Positions 25,870-37,800 of a DNA stretch of 64,000 nt are shown piece after piece. The notes under the pieces are model-generated. The model saw nothing but the letters and a program-made list of their open reading frames with translations. It was not told the origin of the DNA and ran no database searches. The translations under genes and the position numbers were made by a program. The stretch comes from Synanceia verrucosa. Taxonomy: Eukaryota > Chordata > Actinopteri > Perciformes > Synanceiidae. The stretch is from contig CM056565.1 in assembly GCA_029721515.1 (NCBI GenBank), forward strand, positions 8,124,742 to 8,188,741, read 5' to 3'. Every line of letters starts with the position of its first letter. Position 1 is the first letter of the stretch.

Positions 25870-28800
25870 TAAAGGGGGTAAAGACAGAGAAAGGAAGGAG
25901 ATGAAAATAGGGCATTGTGAGAGAACTGACGGAGGTAGAGACATGGATGGGAGGTTCACACCAAAAAAATATGAAAAAAAACCATGAAATGTTACAAAGC
26001 AAGTCCTACATAGCGGGGTACGCTAATGAACACTCAAATTCATGCAGGATTCACACCGTATTCATACAGAAACACACACACACACACACACGCACACACA
26101 CACTCTTGCATAGGCAGCTGCGATGCTGAGTCGCTATGGAAACTGCTTCTCGCTAATAGAACTGCACCAGCCATTCCATTGCACAGACTCACTGAATGCC
26201 TGTTGCCGTGGTAACAAATTCTACTCACGTATTTGCACACCCGCCTGCATCACCACCTGAATCTCAGGTTACACATGCACTTGGGTGCGTCAGACGCAGT
26301 CACACTCACACACAAGTGAACATGGAAAAATGGCACATATGACTTCACACATGCTGAGATCTTTTATGGATCAAACATATGACACAAGCAGACTGGCTAA
26401 AAATAACGATTTTTTCGGTCATACACTGTGAAGCGCTGCTCTTTTCCCTGCTCTTCTCTGGTGTATCCTGCAGCTCGGCTGATTTCCCAGAGGGTATGTA
26501 AACAAGTTCAATTATCCCGGCGTTACCAGGACAGTATGGAGGAGTGACATGTCACAGTAACACTCATACCGTAAATTAAATCCTGAGAGGAAAGGAACTG
26601 GGGCTATGACACATAGCAGCTATTTTATAGGCCCAATCTGTAATTTTATTACTGCTGTGTTTATACAGATTACTGATGGAAACATTTGATGCAAACATGT
26701 CTGAAAAACATCAGAAACAATTGTACTGCTTTAGCCTCACACCGTACCAGAGAGGAAGTCTTTTTTATTCCACACATTCTTCCTTCTGGTCTGATGCCTA
26801 CATTACCCACAACACAACCAGCATCGAGCAGAGCTGAGGCGTCGTCTACAGACTGAGTGACATCACTTGAGTCACAGAAGAATATGACTTATCGAACAAA
26901 AGTAAACTTTGATGAAGGGCTGGCAATATGTCAACTTATATCATCAAAACAAGAAAAATGTTTATTATATACAGAGCTTAACAAAAGAATTAGACCATCC
27001 AGCATCATTTCAGAGCTTTAATTCAGACTCCTTCTTTCTCACGTCACCATTTTGAACAGGAGTGAGGAATTTAAACTGAATTCACCTTTTTAGACCAAAT
27101 TTAAGCCAGAACACTGGAATTCACTGAGAAGTCAGAAATGAATCCAGAATAACAAACAACCACTAAAACACATTTTTAGGTTCAGTAAAGAAGTGGAATT
27201 TGTCATCTGAATAAAAAAATCTGCTATTTTAACAGTAAATATGAAAATTCGTGGATAACAACAATAATAATATTTTAGCCTTAAAGATATCATTTTGATT
27301 AAAGACCTTGCACAAACTGATGGACTAACCATCACAGAAACATAAAAAAATATTTTAGTAATCAGCAATTTAAATTTGTTAAGCACTGTATATTTTTAAT
27401 ACTCTTTCTATCATGATATAGACCGGCATTTTCCTTTCCTCTATAATTTCACTAAAAACTTCTCTGTTCATTTTGTATTCAAGTTCCTAAAATGAGGAAA
27501 TGGAGTGTAATTTTCATTTATCATGTATTTAACTCACACAGGAATAGACGAGCACTTGACATGAAATGATTTTGTTCATAACACCCCTTTGATGCATAAA
27601 ATCGGTTGCCTTCCCGTCAACTTTATTAGCCTGTCAAGACATTTGGTACTGTAGTTTTTGTTTTCCTCTCTGTGTGCTGTAAAGCACTTTGGATCAACTG
27701 ATTGTGCCTTGAACAGAGAGCCCCCTTTTCACACTAGTCTTGAGCAGATAATGTAAGTTCGCCTTGAGGCTTTCTCTCATTGTTCTTTCCAAAAGGCTGA
27801 AACATAATACTGTTTTTCTTTTGTCCAGGTTAAATTAGTATCTATTGCTGTACTGGACAGTAAAAACCCAGCAGCATGCTATCTTTTAACCACAACAGAT
27901 CAGCCAATTATGTTAGCATTTAACAAATATACTGCAACCTTTATAAGTGACTCTTTTTGTTTCACTTTCAGCTTTTGTGAATTATCACAGTGCAGATGAA
28001 AGAGAGAGTGAAAAGAGTTTTCCCCTCTTAAGTTATTAAAGTTAAAGTTATTTGCTAAGCCCAATGGCGGCTAGGAGTAACCAAAAAAACCTAAATGGAA
28101 ATAAAAAAATCCATTCATTTGGGAATGCAAGATAAAAAGCTCATGCATACCTACAATGCCTTAATGAAAGATGGATAGGAAATGGTCTAAGTGGTGTTAG
28201 AGAAGAAAACTTGCAGCTGTCTATATCTCATTGCATTATTCTAACAATATTTTGGGGGCTTCAGACTAATCAGGTATGCTTAAAAATAGCATTTGACTGT
28301 TCATATTATTTTAAAAACAGGACATGATGTGAAGTACTTTGGTGAGGTGTTTAAGATATGACATCAAATAGATTTAAAGTAAAAAGATGAAAACCGTTCA
28401 CTGTGAGTTAAAAGGAGGGATGTGGGGCTCAGCACAAACAGAGGGGTGATTAGGGGTGCAGGGTCGCAGGGTGAAAGTGTTTCACTCAGGCCAAATCCAA
28501 GGCTTGTACTGCCTAACAAGGAGCTCACTGTCTTTCCTGCCTGCCTCCAAAACACTGGCACATTATTCACTCCTCTTCTACCTAACCTGGTACCATCCTC
28601 CTCAATATCCACCCCTCCCATTCACTATTCTATTCTCAATATAATGTCTCACCTCCCAAACAGAAACTGCCTACTTTCTGCTTTCCCATTATTCTGGTCC
28701 TCTCTCATTCATTCTCTTATGGAAATCTCAATTGATTCGGGCGTAAAAAGTTTCATCCTGACTCAGCGCTTGGATGTTTTGCATCCAAAGCAGCGCTGTC

Positions 28801-31800
28801 TCTTCGCAAATAACTTTCAAAAACAAGATGCTAATGATAGTATTTCCCAACAATGTTTGGGAACCATGTTTCTGATGCATACCTGAGCAATTACAAGCGA
28901 GGAATTCCAGCCCACACCCGAGCCCCCCGATCCTGTCAAGATCCATCAGGTGTCGGCATAAATGTCAAGCTCCACCAATCTCCGACTCATCCACCCTCTC
29001 AATCTCTCTTTCTCCACGTCTCTCTCACTTTCAAAGCTTTGTAAATGTCATTTCATCATGCACTTGTCTTCATTATGACTATTTTTTTCCCCTCTCTTCT
29101 CTCCCCCTCATTGCCCTCCCCTGTGCTCTCACAGTGCTCAGCTTTTCCTTTTCTTTCATCTCTATTCTATCATTCTGCTCCTCTCCTAGGCAATCCTGCA
29201 TGAATCCTTCCTTCTGTTTTCACCGTTAAGAAACCACACAATTGGATTAGCTACATCTGTCTCTTTTTAAACCATGGCAATTAGAGATGCAAGGGAGAGA
29301 GAATTCAATACCCAAATAGCACCGAGCCCAAAATACGAGGGGAAAAAAAAAGAAAAAGAAAAAGCCACACACACTGGCACAAATTAGAGCACATGCACTG
29401 AGGCGTAGATTTGCACATGCACCACGCTCGAGTAGACGCACGATGCACAAATGAGAATGTAATGCACTCTATGTGAGCATAATGCTATGTAATGTACAGT
29501 ATGTCTGGGCACGTGTGCAGAAACAGATGAGTCCACTGTCTGTGTGGATTTGGGCCACATCAGTAAAGAGCAATCTCTCCTTTTGACTGCAGTGAACTTG
29601 AAAACACACAACAATAGCACAAATATGCAGATATAACCTCCAGGTTTATTTTTACCGTTTTTTTGTAGATCTGAGAGAAAGCCCAGTAACCATATGAAGG
29701 ACAATAATTCAGCAGAACATTTCATAAAGAGTGTAGTACAAGAATAAAAGGAAATGGATGGAAAGAGGACTGCGTATTGATTTTCAATGATGTATCACAC
29801 AGAAAACTCAGAACATCCATGTGTGGTTGATCAACCACATAGCAACAGAGGAGGGGAGGTGAATTAGCTCCCTATGCAAGCATCCAGAAAGCAGCATTTA
29901 TGACAGGGGACATGAGGAACTTTCACATGCTATGTAGCTTGTTTTAGATTAAACTGTGTGCTAATAAAAGCAGTTAACAATGGAAAATGTAATGTGCACA
30001 CAGAGTGATGCATCAAAGGTGATTATTTATACAGATACAAACACAATATTCCCAAAGGAGCTTGAAAAATGGAGCACATTGAAAGAAAACAAAACATGCA
30101 ATTAAATTACCTTCATCCCTTGGTCTGTTCATCGTTGACTCGTCATGTTTTTTTGTGAGCGGACCTGAGGTTCAGAGAAAGAGGGGCAGGGAGGGACAAA
30201 GGATAAAAAAAAATTAACAAAGCATTCACAAAGATTACACAGCTTTTCCTCAAAAGATAAGCCCAAACTCGTCTGTTTTAGCTGCTCAGGATCTGGTCAC
30301 GCACTGCCTGACCCCAGAGGCCACTTCTCCTCAACCCTTCTCCCCATCAGTCCTGACACGCTGCTGCTTTGTAAAAGAAAAATCAATGTGTGAGAATAAA
30401 GCCATCATTCTTTTGGGTCAGAAAAGGCAAAGGAATACCAAGAACCCTCTGAATCCTGCCCCGGCTCAACACACACACACACACGACCAGGTTGTGCTGG
30501 TGTGTAGCCTGAAATGTGAGTCTTACCGAACAAATTGGTGTGAGCTGTTTTTAAAATTTACACTGCCTGCAAAGGCTTGTGACAGAATTCCCCCTGCACC
30601 CAGGTCAAAGAGGAGCCCCACATTAAGCTTTAATGGTAACACCAGTTAAATGCTCCGTAGGGCACTGCCAATAACAAGCATTCATCACAATGACCAACCG
30701 ACACCCTGGCACGTCAGCTTCTGTAAGTCTTAACTGATAAGGATCCCATTAGTTATTTTTTTTTTCTTGGTTTCTGTCAGCGGAGCCTCCATCAGCCACA
30801 ATTACTGCTGCGTTTGGTCACTGTCTTAGGTAAAGCCATTAAAACACACTCATAATCTCACACACACTAGATGTCCACACGCTGCACAAAGCGTGTTAAC
30901 AGTGTCCTTATCATCTGTTGCTGTCCTCCTCATACCCACCCACCAGCACATTCCCTGCTCTCCAGTCGGGAGGTGTTGCAGCCTCTCATTTTAAAGAATA
31001 CACTGGGTTGCTAAGGGGTTTATCACTCAGCCAGAGTGCTGCTGACATGTCTTTTTCTACCATTTGGGATGGAAACCTCACAGTGAGGGGATGGCGTACA
31101 CCCTTTCCACAGTGCTATTGACAAAAGACACACAGAGCATCACTGCACTCATGGCCGCACGTTATAATGCTGCATTTTCAGCCATCCCTCTATATGAATA
31201 TGGTTTCCTGATATAAAATGTGTTTATCTCCCATCTAAATGGAAAAAGGATCAATGCTGAATGGATTTGCTGCATCCTCTGAGCACCACTGGGCAGACGC
31301 CTGATCTAGAGAGCACTTCCTGCAATGGAGGGAGATGGTACAGTAGTTGGTCCTGGACTACAGGGCAGACAGGTGTAGACAGACCGGTAATGGACAGAAA
31401 GGCACATAAGTCTTCCGTCTGTCAGCACTTCCCCAGTACTTAGCACCACTCTAAAACCACACCTCACCGCTTAATGGAGACTACTCTGATTTCATTTGTT
31501 CTCTGATGCCCAATAAAGAGCTCAGCCACGTGCGAGGATAAGCTCTGCTCTAACAGTCACACTTTGGTAACGATCAGGATTTACCTTAAGACTTCATAAA
31601 GGCACCTAAACATGAGTTTAAAACTAACAAAAAAACGAGATCATGGCAGAATAAGACTGCTGTTTTTAGGATTATATTCATTACCAAATAATCTGCTCGT
31701 GTGTTTTTATTGTTTATTCTGTAAAATAGCATAGTTTTAATCATAGCCCAACGTCAAGTCTCATTTTGTCAAAACAACAATCCTTCAAGACTAACAGTCT

Positions 31801-34800
31801 TTAGCCTGGCTAGTAGCCCTGTGAAGGCATACTTGGACACAGTGGAGCTTGTAGCCAGTGGCGGAGGTGGCCCACGTGTGCTTAACTGCCCTCTTTGGAG
31901 GCAAAAACGCACACTTAAGTGCCCTCTTGGGAGACAAAAATGTGCCCCACTGGTTGGCAAAACACACTAAATTGGCATCTTGGCTGGTTAAAACATGTTA
32001 ACTGCCCTCTTGGGTGGCAAAAACCGGCACCTAAGTGCCCTCTTCAGTAATGACAATGTGCTTTTTTTCTTGTCACCCCTGCCCTTTAAAAAGTCTATGC
32101 ACGCCACTGCTTGGAGCTGAATGCGAACATGGTCACCATTAGTTTCCTGTGTTAACATGCTGAAATATAGCATACATATAAAACATTGCATACATATAAA
32201 ACACATCTGGGCGGCACAGTGGTGTAGTGGTTAGCACTGTTGCCTCACAGCAAGAAGGTACCGGGTTTGAATCCCGGCCCGGGGCCTTTCTGTGTGGAGT
32301 TTGCATGTTCTCCCCGTGTCTGTGTGGGTTCTCTCCGGGTACTCCGGCTTCCTCCCACCATCCAAAAACATGCATGAGGATTAGGTTAATTGGCTAATTT
32401 AAATTGACCGTAGGTGTGAGTGTGAGTGGTTGTCTGTCTCTATGTGTCCTGTGATGAGGTGGAGACTTGTCCAGGGTGTACCCTGCCTTTCACCCTAAGA
32501 CAGCTGGGATAGGCTCCAGCCCCCCCGACCCTATGTGAGGATAAGAGGTAGAAAATGGATGGATGATAAAGCACATCTGAGGTTGATGATAATATCATTA
32601 GTGTGCTTATAAACCAAAGAATTTTGTTTTTTTCTTTTCTGTGTTATAGTTTTTGAAAAATGAGCATTACAAGTCCTCTTCATCATATTTCAGTCTGGAC
32701 TAGAGTGTTGGATCGAGTGGGTGATAGAGTTATTGCTAGCATGGACAACAACCCAGCTGGAAAAAGCAGCAAATATTCATCCTGAGATTTGAGCTTGATA
32801 TTAAACAATTCCTTTATTATTATAACAAACTTAAGGCTTTTGAAGAAATACTGGAACGGCTTAAAGAGTAGGATGTAGCCAAAGGGAAACACACACATTG
32901 TATATAAAAACATGTTTCCTTTGTGCCTCAGCAGAGAAGCCTGCTAGTAGGTTGACTGTCACATGATGTGATGGGCCACTGGTCACAGAAATGCATTGGC
33001 CTATGCAGGAGCATTTGGCTTGGGCTGTCCCAGTCCTGTTTGACCTAACGCAGCTCCATCCCTCAGTCAACAGCATTTCTCTTCGGTTCAGTGAGCTAGT
33101 GGCCAGAGCGCAAGCTGTCTCCCGTCCCTCTCCATTTCCTCAGTGCGGTAAACGGGATGAAGCTGCAGTATGTCATGTCTATGGTGGCCTGTCTGCTTGA
33201 CAAGGTGTCAGACACGGCTTCGGTTCAACCCCCCCTCTGCATCCAGGCGGCAGCTTCCAGCACATGCACTCCCATCCTTCTGCTCATCCACTGTGCCCCC
33301 AGCATCCAGCTCCACTGCCCTGCCTCCTGAAATATGGTTTTTAATAAAGAGCACGGTAAATGGCTGCTCTAGCGGCAATAAAAATGAGGGATCTAAGGCC
33401 TGTGGCTGAAGAGTGTCTTGAGGAAACAGGAATGCAGCGAGACAGTGCTCTTGCCCAGCAGCTTGGACACACAGGAGAGTTAGCCTAGAACACTGTAAGC
33501 TGTGGTTGGGAGTAAGAGGGAAATAAAGCAGAGTGTGACGTTTAATCCAGAGAAAAACATGTGTGTTATTTACATTATTCTATTCTTAAGAAGTAGCAGG
33601 CTACATGGTGGCCTAGTGGGGAAGGGCGAGCAGCTCATCTGCATTCAGAACAGTGACCCCTTCTACCACCATCTGCATAAAGATGGAGGAGAGAGGAGAG
33701 AATGATTTCAGGGAGGAGAGAGCAGGAGGGGTGGACACATGCAGAAAGAAAAGAGAGCCGTGGATTTTCTTTTTCAAAAAGAGTAACTCAAGCAACATGT
33801 TCACTGAGCCTACACCCATTAAATGTGTCAATAACAAGTTATGCTGAGCAGATTTTCATCCAGGCAGTTTGATTTTGTTTTGGCCCACCTACACTGCCAA
33901 ACAGTACAACATAGTTGTTTTTCTACAGTGGCTGAAACACTTTACTAAAGTAGAAAAATGTCACCAAGCAAAGGTCCTAAGGCTGGAATCAAACCTGATT
34001 ATGTGGCATGAGCTATAATTACTCAGCTACCAATGCTCTCCAAGTAGCTGAGATAAGATAAGATAAAACTTTATTCATCCTGAGGGAAATTCTTGCACAA
34101 CAGTTACCATACACAGTAGGAAAAAGTAAGCAGATTTAAAAAGATTTTAATGTTATACTGCTAAAAGGGGAACATTTTTCTCTGTATCAGAGGTTGGGAT
34201 AAAGTGTAAAAAAAACACACAAACACATGCAGTTGAGTCAAGTGAGAGTGACCTTAACTATCTTGTGAGAGTTAAGCAACTTTGGAGTTACCCTCTAGAG
34301 ATGAATACAACAAAATAAAAAATAATTTCAAAATTTATATAAACTCCAACAACGTCTCTGTAGATGGAAGCAGTATTACAGCATCAGTCATGCAATTACT
34401 GATGTGATTCAAGCAAATTATCTAAAAGACATGAACAGTGACAGTGAGGTAGAAGGCTCTTCATTCAGTATATCTCTCTTAGTCTTCTTTAGCAGTTTTG
34501 AATGATCTGTGTGTTGGTCAGCAAATTTTCACTCAGGCTTTTCATTGATGCCTTATTTGTATGCATTTTGTTGTTAGAAAGAAATACATGGTTACTATGG
34601 TTGAACATTTTAATCAAAGTTTTAAATGAACTGGTGAACACAGAAAACAAATCAAATTAATAAAGTCTAAACTTAGAGACACTTCAGATAAAGTCTTGAG
34701 TGCAGGTTTGTTGTTGACCTGCTCTGATGGATATATTTACACATGTTGCTCTCAGATTTGCAGCCAGATGCTGCGTCTTTTCTCTTTTTGCTCATTTTTC

Positions 34801-37800
34801 AGTTTTGTATTTTCATCTGAGGCCCCTGTCCTTCTTTCACATAATGGCATGATCCTAGTCTGTCCTCGCCTGTGATTGGCTGCTTGGTGTGTTCATTAAA
34901 ATAAAGTCCCGTTCCTGTCTTTACTCTAAAGACCACTCGTTCAAGAACGATGCATCGCTGCTGAGAACCAAATCAGATGACAGCAGTGACTTTAGTTTGT
35001 AAAGTGCCCCATTTAATTGTCGATAACAGTAACAGCGTTGTAACAATGGAAATAGTAATTAGTTATTGCCTGTTACTGAAAATTTGTGTCAGAAAGAAAT
35101 TAGCTCAAAGCATTCAAGAGATATCACAAGAATGGAACAGAGGTCACAGTGACCTTTGACCACCAAAACCCCGTCAGCTCCTTCTTGAGTCTAAGTGTGT
35201 GTTTGTGTCACATTTTAACAGAACCAGTGAGGAGGCATTAATGTGTTGTTCTTCCTTGTTCCAGTGATGTCAGTGAGGCCGATCACGCCTGTATTTCACC
35301 AGTGGACTACATTTACCATGAGCACTGATTGGACATCCGCATCAAAATAACAATAAATAAATAGACAGCTACTGAGGATTTCCTTTAAAGCTGGTACTTC
35401 TGACACACTCTAAACTATTCAAGAGTTTGTGACGGCGGTTACGTGTGACAATGTGGTGCGTTTGATTTCAGCGTCACTTCAAGTCTCCTTCAGTCTCTGT
35501 TTGTCTGTCACACACAGGGCAAAACATATCCTTGGGGACGGCATGAGTCTGGTGTAAGCAGTGACCCCTGACAATAAGTGACAGATTGTGACAAGCAGAC
35601 AGGACTACATGTTAAATCAGTCTCACTCATTTGCACACCTTGTCCTGTGGGAATAACACAGGAGCCTCTACATCAGCCTCTCTGTGAGGATGTGACATAC
35701 GTAGCGTACAGCCTCCACTCTAAACGGCGTTCTTTCTACCGTGTCTGTACACTTTCCCATGTTAGGAGTGGTCAAAATGACTCAGAGTAAAGTTTCAATC
35801 GCTGTCGTCAATCTCTGGCACTAATACTTGACATTTTCCACTAGCAATTAATCTGTTTCCATTTTCTGTTGGGCCTTAGACACACATGACAAAATAAATA
35901 ATCTGCTACACTGACATGATCCAGCTAAGCACGCTATGGTTTGAGCTTTAGTGTTAAACTACAACAATGCTGTGCACCACGCTTCACACAGTGTAAGAGC
36001 AGTAATGAATAAAGTTAAATATGCGCTTTCCTGTGTACTCTCAGGTGAGACCATAACTTACAGGCTTTTTAATATTAACCTTGCTTACTATCATCAGTAG
36101 GATGGGCTTTGCCTCTAAACTTTGATCATGTCTTCATTTACCTGCTGATCTGCTGCCTCTAACACTCTCCACTGGATCATTAATGCAACAAGAACACCCA
36201 GTTAGCTCATGGGGGGGGTTTGCCTTATGGTGAGCTTCAGTTCTGGGCTAATTTTACCTCAGGAGGCTTGAACAATGCCGTCCTTTGTACTTGTTATAAT
36301 TTCTCCTGACCTAGCACTAACAACCGCAGGGTCTACAGTGCTGCATTCATGCAATAGAAACCTCAATTCAGTCAAACCATGAAACCAGCAAAGTGTGTAC
36401 TGACACAGGTTAATCCAGCTAACAGAAGTTATTGTTAATTAAAAGAAAACCATGCCTTTTTACACCCTTCAATGGATGCCTATGACTGACATTCTCTGGA
36501 CGTTTAGACCAGAGTTGTAGCAAATTACATTTAAGGGATTCTTCAGTGTTCTAATGGGAGGGTGGATGTGTTACTACTCTTCTGTTTGCTTCTCTCACTT
36601 TGATTTTACATGTAAATTCTTCTGACTTTATTCAATTTACAGTTTGTCAAAACTGAATAGATGTGAAAGATAACAGCATCACCATGTTTTCCTCTTCGCT
36701 ATAAAAAGTTTCAACATATTTTTCAAGGACAGTTAAGTCTTCTCAGATGTTTTAACATCCTTACAGACCATTATCTCAAGTGCCTTAAGTTATGTTATGT
36801 TAGTTATTGGAGGGGACTTCAGGTCAACAAGAACTGTGTTAAAATAGTTGTACTGTGATTATACTTTAATTATATAAACACATGACTTAATCTGTATTGC
36901 TCAAGCAAATGTTAGCAGGCTAACACAATGACAATTTAGGAAGATATAACGTTCACGCAGATTTAAGCAAGTTGTTTCTTAAAACAGCTAGTAAATTCAG
37001 CATTTTATCAAATGTTAAAATTGAATATGAGAAATGAAAGTAAAGTGTCTCTAATTGCTTCACAGTGTATTAAGTGCACTATGTACCATACATCTAGAAA
37101 AGACACCAGTTGAGGAACCGATGCTAATCGAACCCTACATTAACACAAAACCAGGATATTATCTGAGAATAGATTTGGTAATCTCCTGGGTGTCTTTGGT
37201 TTATAATCACATATAATCCTGGCTAACCGATCAGTCCTGGAGCACTGACACAAATCTGAAATTTGAAAATGCTTACACAAGCACAAGCTATTCTTATACT
37301 CTGAAACAGTTGCAACACAAACTAATCTTTTCAGACAGACCTGTTACTCCACTGGTACGTTTACCTTTTCTGACCTGCTCTAAATGCAGTTTAACAGGCC
37401 AAGACAAAGTTCCTCTCCTCCTAATGACTAGTATGACAGCTGTGTCTCACTCACCATCTTCAGTGGGTACATAGATGTTGAGATAAAGGCAGTCCTCGCT
37501 CTGGTTCTGGACATAGGTCGCCGCAGCATCCAGGTTGTCTGTGAACCACACCGGTAGCATGATCTCAGGTAAAACTCCGTGCACATTCTGGGGACACACT
37601 GGCGCAAAATGGGTGGCATTGCGAATCTCTTGCCAGGACCCCGGAGCTTCGGGAGGCTGGAAGCGGCGCTCGCCGATGGGCGCGGTGGCATACGGCACAC
37701 CCAGGTACTGTTCCACAGGGCCCAAGATCTCATTGTTGAGCTCCTTCCTGATGCCGCGTATCTTTCCATAGCCGGTGGACACTATAGGGTGTTTCAGGTC

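Larger units (their letters stand above)
25159..30110 (-). other. nlgn2 intron between the splice-A cassette and exon 2
   Basis: A 4.95-kb GT-AG intron. It holds GA (25826-25869) and CA (26071-26104) microsatellites, a TA-flanked MITE (26970-27390) and a possible gypsy remnant (28650-28800). A minus-strand purine-rich tract lies about 28980-29220. No additional cassette exon was recognised. Confidence 0.8.
30165..37454 (-). other. nlgn2 7.3-kb first coding intron (exon 1 to splice-A cassette)
   Basis: A GT-AG intron holding the hAT MITE (31856-32109), full-length SINE copy 6 (32209-32565), a second SINE type (33933-34047), a LINE-tail remnant (34048-34140) and a nuclear-receptor-like site (35141-35161). 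No extra exon was recognised. Confidence 0.85.

Noticed and set aside
28422..28886. 154-residue ORF as a gene
   Set aside because: No start context, splice structure or recognisable domain over its length; only a short stretch resembles a retroelement protease.
32209..32280. tRNA gene
   Set aside because: The A and B boxes belong to the tRNA-like head of a SINE present in six copies; no complete cloverleaf with a plausible anticodon arm was supported.
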